Source: RPQJ01 sp963706755 | Lineage (GTDB): Bacteria; Pseudomonadota; Gammaproteobacteria; Steroidobacterales; Steroidobacteraceae | Assembly: GCA_963706755.1 (NCBI GenBank) | Contig: CAVPNH010000008.1 | Coordinates: 363,134 to 427,133 of the forward strand | Length of the DNA stretch: 64,000 nucleotides | Reading direction: 5' to 3' | Shown: in pieces, positions 52,544 to 63,124 of the stretch | Layout: the number at the start of each line of letters is the position of its first letter | Numbering within the stretch: the first letter of the stretch is position 1 | Position numbers and translations under genes: made by a program | The notes under the pieces: model-generated | Database searches by the model: none | The model's input: the letters and a program-made list of their open reading frames with translations, nothing else | Told to the model about the DNA's origin: nothing

Positions 52544-54212
52544 GTGACACTTACAACCAGACTGAACCTGGCCGCTGGCCTGCTCGCAGCGTCGCTGATG
52601 ACGCCACTGCACGCCGCTGACAAGCCCAACATCCTGTTCATCGTGTCCGACGACACCGGCTACGGTGACCTCGGTCCCTATGGCGGCGGCGTCGGTCGCG
52701 GCATGCCCACGCCCAATATCGACAAGATGGCGGCGGAAGGCATGACCTTCTACTCGTTCTATGCGCAGCCGAGCTGCACGCCGGGTCGCGCGGCCATGCA
52801 GACCGGGCGCATCCCGAATCGCAGCGGCATGACCACCGTGGCCTTCCAGGGCCAGGGTGGCGGCTTGCCGGCCGCGGAGTGGACGCTGGCGTCCGTGCTG
52901 AAGACAGGCGGCTACAAGACCTACTTCACGGGCAAGTGGCACCTCGGCGAGGCGGACTACTCGCTGCCGAACGCGCAGGGCTACGACGTGATGAAGTACG
53001 CGGGCCTCTATCACCTGAACGCGTATACCTACGGCGACCCGACGTGGTTCCCGGAAATGGACCCGGATCTGCGCGCAATGTTCAACAAGGTGACCACGGG
53101 TGCGCTGTCCGGAAATGCCGGCGAGAAGGCCCGCGAGGACTTCAAGATCAACGGGCAGTACGTGAACGAGCCCGGCAAGAGCGTCACGCTGCACGGCGTG
53201 ACCTATCCGGACGGCGTGGTCGGCATCCCGTACTTCGACGAATACGTCACGAAGGCCGCCCTCGAGTTCCTCGACGACGCGGCGAAGTCCAAGTCGCCGT
53301 TCTTCATCAACGTGAACTTCATGAAGGTTCACCAGCCGAACATGCCGGCGCCGCAGTTCGAGCACAAGTCGATGTCGAAGACGAAGTACGCCGACTCGGT
53401 CGTCGAGCTCGACGCACACATCGGCCAGATCATGGACAAGCTGCGGGCGCTCGGCCTCGACAAGAACACGCTGGTGTTTTACACGACCGACAACGGCGCC
53501 TGGCAGGACGTCTATCCGGATGCCGGCTACACGCCCTTCCGCGGCACCAAGGGCACCGTGCGCGAGGGCGGCAATCGCGTGCCGGCCATCGCGATCTGGC
53601 CCGGCAAGATCAAGCCGGACGTGAAGAACCACGACATCATCGGCGGACTCGACCTGATGGCGACCTTCGCCTCCGTCGCGGGCGTGAAGCTCCCGACCAA
53701 GGACCGCGAAGGCCAGCCGATCATCTTCGACAGCTACGACATGACTGCCGGTGCTGCTCGGCACCGGCAAGGACCCGCGCAACGAGTGGTTCTACTTCAC
53801 CGAGAACGAGCTGAGCCCAGGCGCGACGCGCGTCGGCAACTACAAGGCCGTGTTCAACCTGCGCGGCGACAACGGCCAGTCCACCGGCGGCCTCGCGGTC
53901 GACTCCAACCTCGGCTGGAAGGGCGCGGAGAAGTACGTCGCGATCGTTCCGCAGGTTTTCGACCTCTGGCAGGACCCGCAGGAACGTTATGACGTCTTCA
54001 TGAACAACTACACGGAGCACACCTGGACGATGGTCTCGATCAGCGAGGCGATCACGAACCTGATGAAGACCTACGTCCAGTATCCGCCGCGCAAGATGCA
54101 GAGCATGGGCTACACGGGCCCGCTCGAGCTCTCGAAGTACCAGCAGTTCCAGTGGCTGCGCGAACAGCTTCAGAAGGACGGGTTCAACCTCGCATTGCCG
54201 ACGGGCAATTAG
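52544..54212 (+). CDS. Periplasmic sulfatase, one frameshift near 53747
   Basis: Type I sulfatase, about 556 residues once repaired. A signal peptide (to residue 25, PLHAA) is followed by ILFIVSDDTGYGDLGPYGGG (metal-binding Asp pair), the formylglycine site C78-T-P-G-R with GRIPNRSGMTT, TGKWHLGEADY and FYTTDNGAWQDVYPDAGYTPFRGTKGT. Reading breaks at ATGACT-G-CCGGTG. One extra G near 53747 puts the rest (VLLGTGKDPRNEWFYF through to FNLALPTGN) in another frame, and removing it restores DMTPVLLGTG. It starts at GTG 52544. A sulfatase-maturing enzyme was not found in the window. The substrate is unknown. Confidence 0.88.
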
Positions 54213-54222
54213 CCTCGGTTCA

Positions 54223-54245
54223 GCCGCCATCGATTCGATGGCGGC
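54223..54245 (+). terminator. Perfect hairpin after the sulfatase gene (first of two)
   Basis: GCCGCCATCG and CGATGGCGGC form a 10-bp stem around ATT, starting 10 bases after the stop. No T-run follows; it may shield the 3' end or work with the next hairpin. Confidence 0.55.
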
Positions 54246-54268
54246 CGCCTGACTGATGGTTGATACGT

Positions 54269-54295
54269 AACGGCCCCGATTCGATCGGGGCCGTT
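54269..54295 (+). terminator. Rho-independent terminator after the sulfatase gene
   Basis: AACGGCCCCGAT and ATCGGGGCCGTT form a perfect 12-bp stem around TCG, followed by CTTTG. This is the second of two hairpins between the sulfatase stop and the HAD gene, so the two genes are probably transcribed separately. Confidence 0.8.
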
Positions 54296-54348
54296 CTTTG
54301 CGTCTAATGGCAGTGTCGTTCCGACATGTACGAGCCCGAGGTAGCGAC

Positions 54349-55380
54349 ATGTTGCCGAATTCCCGGATTGCCTGGTGGCCCCGCGAACTGGCGGTCGTGC
54401 TTGTCATTGGGCTGCTGGCGGCGGCTCCGGCCCACTCCCGGCACGACCAGCTGTCGTCATGGAACGACGGCCCCGCCCGGAAGGCGATCGTCGAGTTCGT
54501 GAAGGCGACGACCGACAAGTCGAGCCCGGACTACGTGCCGCCCGGCGAGCGCATCGCCACCTTCGACAACGACGGCACGCTCTGGGCCGAGCAGCCGATG
54601 TACGTGCAGGCCATGTTTGCACTCGACCGCGTCAAGGCGTTGGCGCCGCAGCATCCCGAGTGGCAGACGCAGGAGCCGTTCGCGTCGATCCTGAAGGGGG
54701 ATCTCAAGGCCGCGCTCGCGGGCGGCGACAAGGCGTTGCTCGAAATCGTGATGGCGACACACGCGGGCATGACGACCGACGAGTTCAGGCAGATCGTCAA
54801 GGACTGGATCGCGACCGCGAAGAATCCCGCGACGAAGCGCCCGGTGCTCGAGATGGTCTACCAGCCGATGGTGGAGCTGCTCGCCTACCTGCGGGCTCAC
54901 GGCTACAAGACGTTCATCGTCTCGGGCGGCGGCATCGAGTTCATGCGCCCGTGGGCCGAGAAGACCTACGGCGTGCCGCCCGAGCAGGTGATTGGCTCGA
55001 GCATCAAGACGAAGTTCGAGCTGCGCGACGGCAAGGCAGTGCTGGTTCGGCTGCCGGAGCTCAATTTCATCGATGACACGGACGGCAAGCCGGTCGGCAT
55101 CAACCAGCACATCGGCCGTCGTCCCGTAGCCGCGTTCGGCAATTCGGACGGCGACCGGCAGATGCTCGAATACACGACGACCGGCAGCGGCCTGCGTTTC
55201 GGGATGCTCGTGCTGCACGACGACAAGGCACGCGAGTTCGCCTACGGCCCGGCGACCGGGTTGCCGGACAGTCATGTCGGCACGTTCACCCAGGCCTTGT
55301 ACGACGAGGCCAAGCAGCGGGGCTGGATCGTCATCAGCATGAAAGACGATTGGAAGCAGGTGTTTCCACCCGTACACTGA
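54349..55380 (+). CDS. Exported HAD-superfamily phosphatase (SerB-like)
   Basis: A 343-residue exported protein with a signal peptide (to about residue 30). The HAD motifs are motif I FDNDGTLWAEQP (Asp73, Asp75), motif II FIVSGGGIEFMRPW, and motif III/IV AFGNSDGDRQML. It resembles phosphoserine-phosphatase-like proteins often found beside sulfatases, where the role is phosphate release from small molecules outside the cytoplasm. The ATG at 54349 follows GAGGTAGCGAC. It follows the tandem hairpins, so it has its own promoter. Confidence 0.88.
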   Translation: MLPNSRIAWWPRELAVVLVIGLLAAAPAHSRHDQLSSWNDGPARKAIVEFVKATTDKSSPDYVPPGERIATFDNDGTLWAEQPMYVQAMFALDRVKALAPQHPEWQTQEPFASILKGDLKAALAGGDKALLEIVMATHAGMTTDEFRQIVKDWIATAKNPATKRPVLEMVYQPMVELLAYLRAHGYKTFIVSGGGIEFMRPWAEKTYGVPPEQVIGSSIKTKFELRDGKAVLVRLPELNFIDDTDGKPVGINQHIGRRPVAAFGNSDGDRQMLEYTTTGSGLRFGMLVLHDDKAREFAYGPATGLPDSHVGTFTQALYDEAKQRGWIVISMKDDWKQVFPPVH

Positions 55381-55471
55381 CACCGGGTCGCCGGCCCATG
55401 ATCTTGCCTGCGGCGCAGCGTCGATGTCAGGGTCGCTGGCGCGCGGGCGATTTCAACACCAGGGGGATGGC

Positions 55472-57088
55472 ATGAGCGGCGCAGCCCAGGACTTCGACTA
55501 CGACTGGCTGGTCATCGGCTCGGGCTTCGGCGGGAGTGTCTCGGCGTTGCGCCTGGCCGAGAAGGGCTACAAGGTCGGCGTCCTGGAGGCCGGTCGGCGC
55601 TACCGCGACCAGGACTTCGCCAGATCCACCTGGGACCTGACACGCTTCCTCTGGGCGCCTGCACTCGGGCTGCGCGGCATCTTTCGCCTGACTCCGTTCA
55701 AGGACGTGTTCATCGCGAGCGGCGCGGCAGTCGGCGGCGGCAGCGTCGTGTACGCGAACACCTTGTACCGGGCAGCCCCGGAGTTCTTCGTCAACCCGCA
55801 GTGGGCCAGCCTCGGCGACTGGTCGGCGGCCCTCGCGCCGCACTACGACACCGCCGAGAAGATGCTCGGCGTGCAGATGGTGCCCCACGAGAGCGACGGC
55901 CAGAAGCTGCTCCGCGAGGTCGGCAGGCATTTCGGCGTGGAAGGCACCTTCCGTCGCACTCCGGTCGGCGTCTTCTTCGGCAAGGCCGGCACGACGGTGC
56001 CCGACCCGTACTTCGGCGGTGAGGGGCCCGAGCGAACCGGCTGCACGCGTTGTGGCGCCTGCATGGTCGGCTGCCGTGAAGGCGCGAAGAACACGCTGGT
56101 CAAGAACTACCTCTGGTTCGCCGAGAAGCGCGGCGTCGAGATTGTTCCTGAGCGCGAGGTCGTGGACATCCGGCCGATCGGTGCGGCCGACGGCGCCGAC
56201 GGCTACGTGGTGACGACCGAGCGCCCCGGAGCCTGGTTCCTCAAGCGGCGCCGGGTCTTCAGGGCCCGCGGCATCGTCATGTCCGCAGGTGCGCTGGGGA
56301 CGAACCGCCTGCTGGCACGGTGCAAGCTCGCCGGCTCGCTGCCCGGCATCAGCGACCGGCTCGGGCACCTGGTGCGCACCAACAGCGAGTCCATCCTCGC
56401 CGTGACGCTGCCCGAGGGCATGGCGCGACCGTGGAACGACGTGGCGATCAGTGCCAGCATCTATCCGCGCGCCGACACGCACATCGAGTTCGTGACCTAC
56501 GGCAAGCACGGCGACTTCATGTCGCTGCTGTACACGATGATCACTGGCAAGGGAGGCAGGGTCACGCGGCCGCTCAAGTGGCTCGGCAGCATTCTGCGGC
56601 ACCCGGTGACCTTCCTGAAGACGCTGTGGCCGGTCGGATGGTCCGAGCGCTCGGTGCTGTTCCTTGTGATGCAGAGCCTCGACAACGCGATTTCGTTCCG
56701 GGCGAAGCGAGGGCTGTTCGGCGGCGTCTCGCTCACGACCGAGCAGGATCCGGAGAAGCCGAACCCGACCTTCATCGAGGTGGCCAACCAGGCAGCCGAG
56801 TGGCTGGCGGGGCACACGGGAGGCTACGCGCAGAGCATGGTGCTCGAGGCCTGGGCCAACATCCCGACCACCGCGCACATCCTCGGTGGTGCGGTCATTG
56901 GCAAGGATGCGGCGAGCGGCGTCGTGGACCAGCAGAGTCGGCTGTTCGGGTACCGGAATTTCCTGGTCTGCGACGGCTCGACCGTTCCCGCGAATCCTGG
57001 CGTCAATCCCTCGCTCACGATCACCGCGATGACCGAGCACGCGATGAGCCAGGTGCCGGCGAAGGCTGCGGCGGCCGGCAGCCACTAG
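55472..57088 (+). CDS. GMC-family oxidoreductase, cholesterol-oxidase-like
   Basis: A 538-residue FAD enzyme. It has the N-terminal dinucleotide site VIGSGFGGSVSALRLAEKGYKVGVLEAG and GGGSVVYANTL, then an inserted cysteine cluster GCTRCGACMVGC at about residue 190, and ends with VCDGSTVPANPGVNPSLTITAM, the GMC C-terminal signature. This matches the ChoD-type cholesterol oxidases and relatives. The cysteine motif resembles a ferredoxin site but is common in this branch. The ATG at 55472 has AGGGGG just upstream. Its natural substrate may be a sterol or other alcohol. It is followed by the PLP decarboxylase gene 42 bases later. Confidence 0.92.
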   Translation: MSGAAQDFDYDWLVIGSGFGGSVSALRLAEKGYKVGVLEAGRRYRDQDFARSTWDLTRFLWAPALGLRGIFRLTPFKDVFIASGAAVGGGSVVYANTLYRAAPEFFVNPQWASLGDWSAALAPHYDTAEKMLGVQMVPHESDGQKLLREVGRHFGVEGTFRRTPVGVFFGKAGTTVPDPYFGGEGPERTGCTRCGACMVGCREGAKNTLVKNYLWFAEKRGVEIVPEREVVDIRPIGAADGADGYVVTTERPGAWFLKRRRVFRARGIVMSAGALGTNRLLARCKLAGSLPGISDRLGHLVRTNSESILAVTLPEGMARPWNDVAISASIYPRADTHIEFVTYGKHGDFMSLLYTMITGKGGRVTRPLKWLGSILRHPVTFLKTLWPVGWSERSVLFLVMQSLDNAISFRAKRGLFGGVSLTTEQDPEKPNPTFIEVANQAAEWLAGHTGGYAQSMVLEAWANIPTTAHILGGAVIGKDAASGVVDQQSRLFGYRNFLVCDGSTVPANPGVNPSLTITAMTEHAMSQVPAKAAAAGSH

Positions 57089-57130
57089 CAGCCCGGGCGG
57101 AGGCCACCGTGCCGGTCTAATATTGCCGGC

Positions 57131-58585
57131 ATGAGCAACCCGCCGCAGCCCGACAGTCTCGACCCCGCCGACTGGGACGCGTTCCGCGCGCTTGCCCATC
57201 GCGCCGTGGACGACGCGATCGACGACCTCGCGACCGTGCGCGACCGGCCGGTCTGGCAGCCGCTGCCGGAGGACGTCGTGGCGCGGTTTCACGCACCCTT
57301 GCCGATGTCGCCGCAGGACCCCGGTGCCGTCTACCAGGAGTTCCGAGAGTCGATCGTGCCCTTCGGCATGGGCAACACGCATCCGCGATTCTCGTCGTGG
57401 TACATGGGCGCCGGAACCGCGTTCGGCGCGCTGGGGGATTTCCTGGCTGCGATGCTCAATCCGAACATGGGTGCCGGCAACCACATCGGGATTCACGTCG
57501 AGGCGCAGGTCGTCGACTGGTGCAAGCAGATCGTCGGCCTGCCGCTGTCCGCGGGCGGACTGCTGGTGAGCGGCGGGTCGATGGGGAATTTCGTCGGGCT
57601 CGCCGTTGCCCGCAATGCGACCGCCGGCATGGACCTTCGCACCGAGGGCGTGCAGGGGCTCGCCGCGCGCTCGACGTACTACACCTCCACGGAAGTGCAC
57701 AGCTGCATCCAGAAGTCGGTCGAGCTGCTGGGCCTGGGCAGCCGCGCCTTGCGCAAGGTGCCCGTGGACGCCGCGTACCGCATGGACCTCGGCGCCCTGG
57801 AATCCATGATCGCGGCCGACCGGGCGGCGGGACTGCAACCCTGCTGCGTCGTTGGCACCGCCGCGACGATCAATACCGGGTCGGTGGACGACCTGGATGG
57901 CCTTGCGGATATCTGCGCCCGCGAGAAGCTCTGGTTCCACGTGGACGGCGCGATCGGCGCCGTGCTCGCGATTTCCGCAAGGCATCGGGGCCTGGTCTCG
58001 GGCATCGAGCGTGCCGATTCAATCGCGCTCGACCTGCACAAGTGGCTGCAGGTCCCGTTCGAAGCAGGCTGCGCGCTGGTGCGCGATCGCCAGCTGCACC
58101 GCGGGACGTTCGCGCTGACGCCTGAGTACCTCGAGAAGTCGGAGCGGGGCCTCGCGAGCGGCCCGCTGTGGTACAGCGAGTACGGGCTGCAGCTGTCGCG
58201 CGGTTTCCGGGCCCTCAAGGTCTGGATGTCGTTCAAGGAGCACGGGCTCGCCCGCTACGGGCAGCTGATCGACCGCCACATCGCCCAGGCGAAGTCGCTC
58301 GCGGCACTGATCGAGAAGACTCCCGACCTCGAGCTCATGGCGCCGGTCGTCGTGAACATCGTCTGCTTCCGTTACAACCCGGGCGGGCTCGGCGCCGCGC
58401 GACTGAGCGCGCTGAACGAAGAGTTGCTGATACGCCTGCACGAGAGTGGCATCGCGGCGCCGTCGTATACGACGCTCGGCGGCAATTACTGCATACGCGC
58501 AGCCATCGTGAATCACCGCACGGAGGAGGGCGACCTCTCCGTGCTCGTCGAGGCCGTGCGGCGCCTGGGCCGCGAACTCACCTGA
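57131..58585 (+). CDS. Group II PLP-dependent decarboxylase (aromatic-L-amino-acid type)
   Basis: A 484-residue decarboxylase. The segment GNTHPRFSSWYMGAGTAFGALGDFLAAMLN near the N-terminus and LVSGGSMGNFVGLAVARN, then FHVDGAIGA, lead to the cofactor lysine at residue 304 in LDLHKWLQVPFEAGC. This order is that of the aromatic-amino-acid/glutamate decarboxylases (group II), with a closer look to the aromatic or tyrosine type. It could feed or compete with the phenylpyruvate branch elsewhere in the window (inference). The ATG at 57131 begins MSNPPQPD. Confidence 0.9.
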   Translation: MSNPPQPDSLDPADWDAFRALAHRAVDDAIDDLATVRDRPVWQPLPEDVVARFHAPLPMSPQDPGAVYQEFRESIVPFGMGNTHPRFSSWYMGAGTAFGALGDFLAAMLNPNMGAGNHIGIHVEAQVVDWCKQIVGLPLSAGGLLVSGGSMGNFVGLAVARNATAGMDLRTEGVQGLAARSTYYTSTEVHSCIQKSVELLGLGSRALRKVPVDAAYRMDLGALESMIAADRAAGLQPCCVVGTAATINTGSVDDLDGLADICAREKLWFHVDGAIGAVLAISARHRGLVSGIERADSIALDLHKWLQVPFEAGCALVRDRQLHRGTFALTPEYLEKSERGLASGPLWYSEYGLQLSRGFRALKVWMSFKEHGLARYGQLIDRHIAQAKSLAALIEKTPDLELMAPVVVNIVCFRYNPGGLGAARLSALNEELLIRLHESGIAAPSYTTLGGNYCIRAAIVNHRTEEGDLSVLVEAVRRLGRELT

Positions 58586-58697
58586 ATCCCGGGGAGGCCC
58601 CGCTGCCGGTCCGGTTCGCAATGCGGCCGGACGGCAGGGCCATTACAATGACCCGAGGACTTCCAGGTCCCCGGTTGCCGAAGAAGAGGTTTACGCC

Positions 58698-60755
58698 ATG
58701 CCGCCCGTCCCGCCGGTCGCAGCGACCCGGCCCTGCGAGGTGAAGGCACCCTGCGGGACCCGCGTGGACGAGTACTACTGGCTGCGTGACGACTCGCGCG
58801 CCGATCCCGACGTGCTCGCGTATCTCGCGGCGGAGAACGACTACAAGGACGCGATGCTGGCGCACCTCGCGCCGCTCCAGGACAGGCTGTACGGCGAGAT
58901 CGTCGGCCGCATCAAGCAGGACGATTCCACCGTCCCGTATCGCGAACGCGGCTACTGGTACTACCGCCGGTTCGACGCGGGCGAGGAGTACCCGCGGCAC
59001 GTGCGTCGCCGCGGGTCGCTGGAGGCACCGGAAGAAGTACTGCTCGACCTCGCCGAGCTCGCGCGCGGCCGCGATTTCTACGACGTCGCTGAACTCGAGG
59101 TCAGTCCCGACAATCGACTGCTGGCCTATGCAGAGGACACGGTGGGGAGACGCCAGTACGCGCTGCGTTTCAAGGACCTCGCCACCGGGGCGCTGCTGCC
59201 GGACGTCATTCCCAACGCCGAGCCGTCCGTGGCCTGGTCCGCCGACAGCAGCACGGTGCTGTATGTCGAGAAGGATCCGCGGACGCTGCTCGGCAACCGG
59301 GTGCGCAAGCATGTGCTCGGAACGGATCCGCGTCACGACGCGCTCGTCCATGAGGAGCACGACGACAGCTTCTTCACCGACGTCGGCCGCAGCAAGGACG
59401 GGCGGTTCCTCTTCATCCACTCGCAGAGCACCACGGCGACCGAGCAGCGCTACGCCGACGCGGCGGATCCTGCGCTGGCGTTCCGGGTGCTGGTGCCGAG
59501 GGAACGTGACCACGAGTACCACGCGGAGCATTTCGACGGCCGCTGGATCATCCGCACGAACTGGCAGGCGCCGAATTTCCGCCTGGTGCAGGTTCCGTTC
59601 GCGGAGTCGGCCGACCGGGCCCGCTGGCAGGATCTCGTCGTCGCGGGCGACGAGCTGTTCATCCATGGCTTCGACGTTTTCCGTGACTTCCTCGCGATCC
59701 AGGAGCGCTCCGGGGGGCTCCGCAAGCTGCGTATCCGGCGCTGGTCCAGCGGCGAGGAGTTCCTGCTCGCTTCGGACGAGCCGGCCTATCGGATGACGCT
59801 TGGGGACAACGCGGAGATCGACAGCGACGTCGTGCGCTACACCTACACGTCGCTCACGACCCCGGTCACGACCTGGGACTTCGACGTGCGGACCGGGGAG
59901 CGGAGGCTGCTCAAGCAGGAGCCGGTGCTCGGCGAGTTCGATTCGTCGCGTTATGCGACCGAGTACCTGTGGGCGCCGGCGCGCGACGGCGAAGTGGTGC
60001 CGGTGGCCGTAGTCCATCGAAAGGACGTCCGCAGGGACGGCACGGCGCCCCTGCTGCAATACGGCTACGGATCCTACGGGCTCTCGACAGACCCGGTGTT
60101 CTCATCGGCCATCGTGTCGCTGCTCGACCGCGGGTTCATGTACGCAATTGCGCAGGTGCGCGGCGGCCAGGAGCGTGGTCGCCGCTGGTACGACGCGGGG
60201 CGGCTGCTCGCGAAGCGGAACTCCTTCACCGACTTCGTCGACGTCACGCGGTTCCTGGTGCGCGAGGGTTACGCGGACGCGCGGCGTGTCTTCGCCCGCG
60301 GCGGCAGTGCGGGCGGGCTGCTCGTGGGTGCGGTCGCCAACATGGCTCCGGGGGACTACAGGGGCATCGTCGCGCACGTGCCGTTCGTCGACGTCGTGAC
60401 GTCGATGCTCGACGAGAGCCTGCCGCTCACGACGAACGAGTATGACGAGTGGGGCAATCCGGCGCTGCGCTCGCACTACGAGTGCATGCTCGCGTATTCG
60501 CCGTACGACAACGTGTCGCCCCGCGACTACCCGGCGATGCTCGTGACGACGGGGCTCTGGGACAGCCAGGTGCAGTACTTCGAGCCGGCAAAGTGGGTGG
60601 CCAGACTGCGGCGCATGAAGACGGATGCGAATCCGCTGCTGCTGCGCACCAACATGGAGGCGGGCCACGGCGGAGAGTCGGGGCGATTCCAGCGCCAGCG
60701 CGAAACCGCCGAGGAGTACGCCTTCATCCTCGACCAGGCCGGAATCGAGGAATAG
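58698..60755 (+). CDS. ptrB: Oligopeptidase B (S9A)
   Basis: A 685-residue cytosolic serine peptidase that cleaves peptides after Arg or Lys. The N-terminal beta-propeller begins with VDEYYWLRDDSRADPDVLAYL, and the catalytic domain has Ser537 in GGSAGG, the Asp in GLWDSQVQYFEP and the His in EAGHGGESGR. The block QVRGGQERGRRWYDAGRLLAKRNSFTDF is diagnostic of the S9A family, and the length equals that of E. coli PtrB. The ATG at 58698 is supported by the usual PtrB N-terminus. The downstream M3 peptidase on the other strand is convergent. Confidence 0.96.
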   Translation: MPPVPPVAATRPCEVKAPCGTRVDEYYWLRDDSRADPDVLAYLAAENDYKDAMLAHLAPLQDRLYGEIVGRIKQDDSTVPYRERGYWYYRRFDAGEEYPRHVRRRGSLEAPEEVLLDLAELARGRDFYDVAELEVSPDNRLLAYAEDTVGRRQYALRFKDLATGALLPDVIPNAEPSVAWSADSSTVLYVEKDPRTLLGNRVRKHVLGTDPRHDALVHEEHDDSFFTDVGRSKDGRFLFIHSQSTTATEQRYADAADPALAFRVLVPRERDHEYHAEHFDGRWIIRTNWQAPNFRLVQVPFAESADRARWQDLVVAGDELFIHGFDVFRDFLAIQERSGGLRKLRIRRWSSGEEFLLASDEPAYRMTLGDNAEIDSDVVRYTYTSLTTPVTTWDFDVRTGERRLLKQEPVLGEFDSSRYATEYLWAPARDGEVVPVAVVHRKDVRRDGTAPLLQYGYGSYGLSTDPVFSSAIVSLLDRGFMYAIAQVRGGQERGRRWYDAGRLLAKRNSFTDFVDVTRFLVREGYADARRVFARGGSAGGLLVGAVANMAPGDYRGIVAHVPFVDVVTSMLDESLPLTTNEYDEWGNPALRSHYECMLAYSPYDNVSPRDYPAMLVTTGLWDSQVQYFEPAKWVARLRRMKTDANPLLLRTNMEAGHGGESGRFQRQRETAEEYAFILDQAGIEE

Positions 60756-60881
60756 GGGGAAGCGGGGGCACTCCCCCTTGCGCATCACCCGGCCGCTGCA
60801 ATTCGCTGCCGCAAGGAGAAGGGCGGCGGCCGCCCACCGTGGCCTCCGCGAGTGCGGAGACCACGGTGAGGCACGCTTGCG

Positions 60882-63084
60882 TTACTGTTTTGCGCCGCCC
60901 GCAGCGGCCGGCTTTGCGGGTTCCGGGAAGCCGCGGTCGCGCATCAATGCGCCCACGTCCGGGTCGCGGCCGCGGAACGCGCGATACGCGTCGGCGGGAT
61001 CGACCGTGTTGCCCTGCGAGAGCAGTTGCTTCAGCTTCGCGGCCTGCGCCTTGTCCCAGGCTCCGCCGCTGGCTTCCATGAACGATTCCCAGGCATCCGC
61101 CGTGATCGTGTCGGCCCACAGGTAGCTGTAGTAGCCGGCCGAGTAGCCGTCGCCCGCGAACACGTGGTTGAACTGCGGCGTGCGGTGCCGCATCACGATC
61201 TCGCTCGGCATGCCGAGCGCGGCCAGCGTCGTCGCGCTCGAACGCGTCCGGGTCGATCGGCGCGCCGGCGGCCAGGTGCAGCTTCATGTCGACGATCGCG
61301 CTCGCGAGGTACTCGACGGTCTTGAAGCCCTGGTTGAACGTCTGCGCCTTCTCGATCTTGGCGACCAGCTCCGGCGGGATCGGCTTGCCGGTCTGGTAGT
61401 TGCAGCGCGAAGCGGTTGAGCACCTCGGGCGTCTGCGAGCCAGTGCTCGAGGAGCTGCGAGGGGAACTCGACGTAGTCGCGCGCGACGCTGCGTGCCCGA
61501 GAGCGTCGGGTAGCTCACGTTCGAGCTCAGGCCGTGCAGCGCGTGGCCGAACTCGTGGAAGAGCGTCTGCGCGTCGTCCCAGCTGATGAGCACCGGCTCG
61601 CCCGGCTTGCCCTTCACGAAGTTCGAGTTGTTGGACACGATCGTCCGTGACCTCGCCGTCGAAGCGCTCCTGGTTGCGGTACGCGTTCATCCACGCGCCG
61701 GAGCGCTTGCCCTCGCGCGCGTACGGGTCGAAGTACCAGAGGCCGACGAGTGCCGCCTGTCTCGTCGGTCACCTCCCAGACGCGCACGTCCGGGTGATAG
61801 ACGGGCACGGTGCCCGGCTTGACCGGCGTGAAGGCGAAGCCGAGCAGCTCGCTTCGCCATGCAGAACATGCCCTCGCGCAGCTTCTCGAGCTGCAGGTAG
61901 GGCTTGACTGCGGTCTCGTCGAGGTCGTACTTCTCCTTGCGGACCTTCTCGGCGTAGTAGCGGTAGTCCCACGGCTCGATCTTGATGCCGGCGTGCTCCT
62001 TGTCGGCGAGCGCCTGCATGTCGGCGACCTCCTCGTGGACGCGCGCGACGGCCGGCGGCCAGACCGCCTCCATCAGCGCCATCGCCCGCTCGGGCGTCTT
62101 GCGCCATCGAGTCCTCGAGCCGCCAGTGCGCGTGGCGTCGCGTAGCCGAGCAGCTTCGCGCGCTCGGCGCGCAGCTTCAGGATCTCGCGAGATGGTCGCG
62201 TTGTTGTCGGTGGCGCCGCCGTCGTCGCCGCGGTTCACGAACATGCGCCAGACCTTCTCGCGCAGGTCGCGCGCTGTCGGAGTAGGTGAGGAACGGCTCG
62301 ACGCTCGAGCGGGTGTTGCGCGACCGCCCACTTGCCCTTCTGCCTTGCGCCGCGGCAGCCTCGGCCTCGGCGTCCCGCGCGCGACGGTCGGCAGCCCGGC
62401 GAGGTCGGCCTCGCTGTCGATGAGCACCACGCCGCTCGTCCTCGTCGGCGAGCACGTTCTGGCTGAACGTGGTGAAGAGCGAGGCGAGTCCTGGTTGATC
62501 TCGGCCATGCGCTTCTTCGCGGCCGCGTCGAGCTTCGCGCCGGCGCGCACGAAGTTCGTGTAGTAGTAGCCACGCCAGCCGCTGCTGCTCGGGCGTGAGG
62601 CCCGACTTCCCGCGCGCCTCGTAGACGGCGGCGATGCGCGGAACAGCGGCTCGTTCTGGGTGATCTGGTCCTGGAACGCCGCGAGCTTCGGCGCCATCTC
62701 GCGCTCGACGGCCTGGACCGCGTCGTCGCTCATCGTGGAGCTGTAGACGTCGTAGATCGTCACGGCGCGGGTCAGCGTGCGCCCGGTCCGCTCGAGCGCC
62801 GCGATCGTGTTCTCGAAGGTCGGCGCGCTCGGGATTCGGCGCGATGGGTTCGATCTCCGCGAGGTTGCTCGGCCATCGCCGACCTCGAGCGCGGGGCCTG
62901 ATCGCGTCCGACCTTGACCTTGGTCGAACGGCGGTACGCCGCCGTAGGGGCCGGTCCACGGGGGCGATAACGGTCAGCGAGCTGCAGTTGCTGTCTCGGT
63001 CGGTTCACCCGACGCCAGGGCGAGCGTGCTGACGGCGAGTGTGGCCGCAAGGCAGGCGCGCGAGAGGAATTTTCGCTGAGACAT
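60882..63084 (-). pseudogene. dcp: Dcp-type M3 peptidyl-dipeptidase, broken by many frameshifts
   Basis: Peptidyl-dipeptidase of the M3A family. A signal peptide (MSQRKFLSRACLAATLAVSTLALA) at 63084 and PYGGVPPF begin it. TIYDVYSSTMSDDAVQAVE, FTTFSQNVL, REKVWRMFVNRG, IEPWDYRYYAEKVRKEKYDLDE, the zinc site TLFHEFGHALHGLSS, YQTGKPIPPEL and the end TPQFNHVFAGDGYSAGYYSYLW follow in order. They lie in all three frames, and I count at least twelve shifts. Nearly all are one extra base, for example GAC-G-ATC before SNNSNF and GGC-G-GCA in the ETGALVG segment; one near 62,490 looks like a missing base. Each repair restores conserved protein. Only the last 110 codons (60882-61211) are clean. Consensus error in the read is likelier than true decay. 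Confidence 0.85.
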
Positions 63085-63124
63085 GATTGTTCCCAAAGGT
63101 CGATGCGATCTGAGAGGTTTTGGC

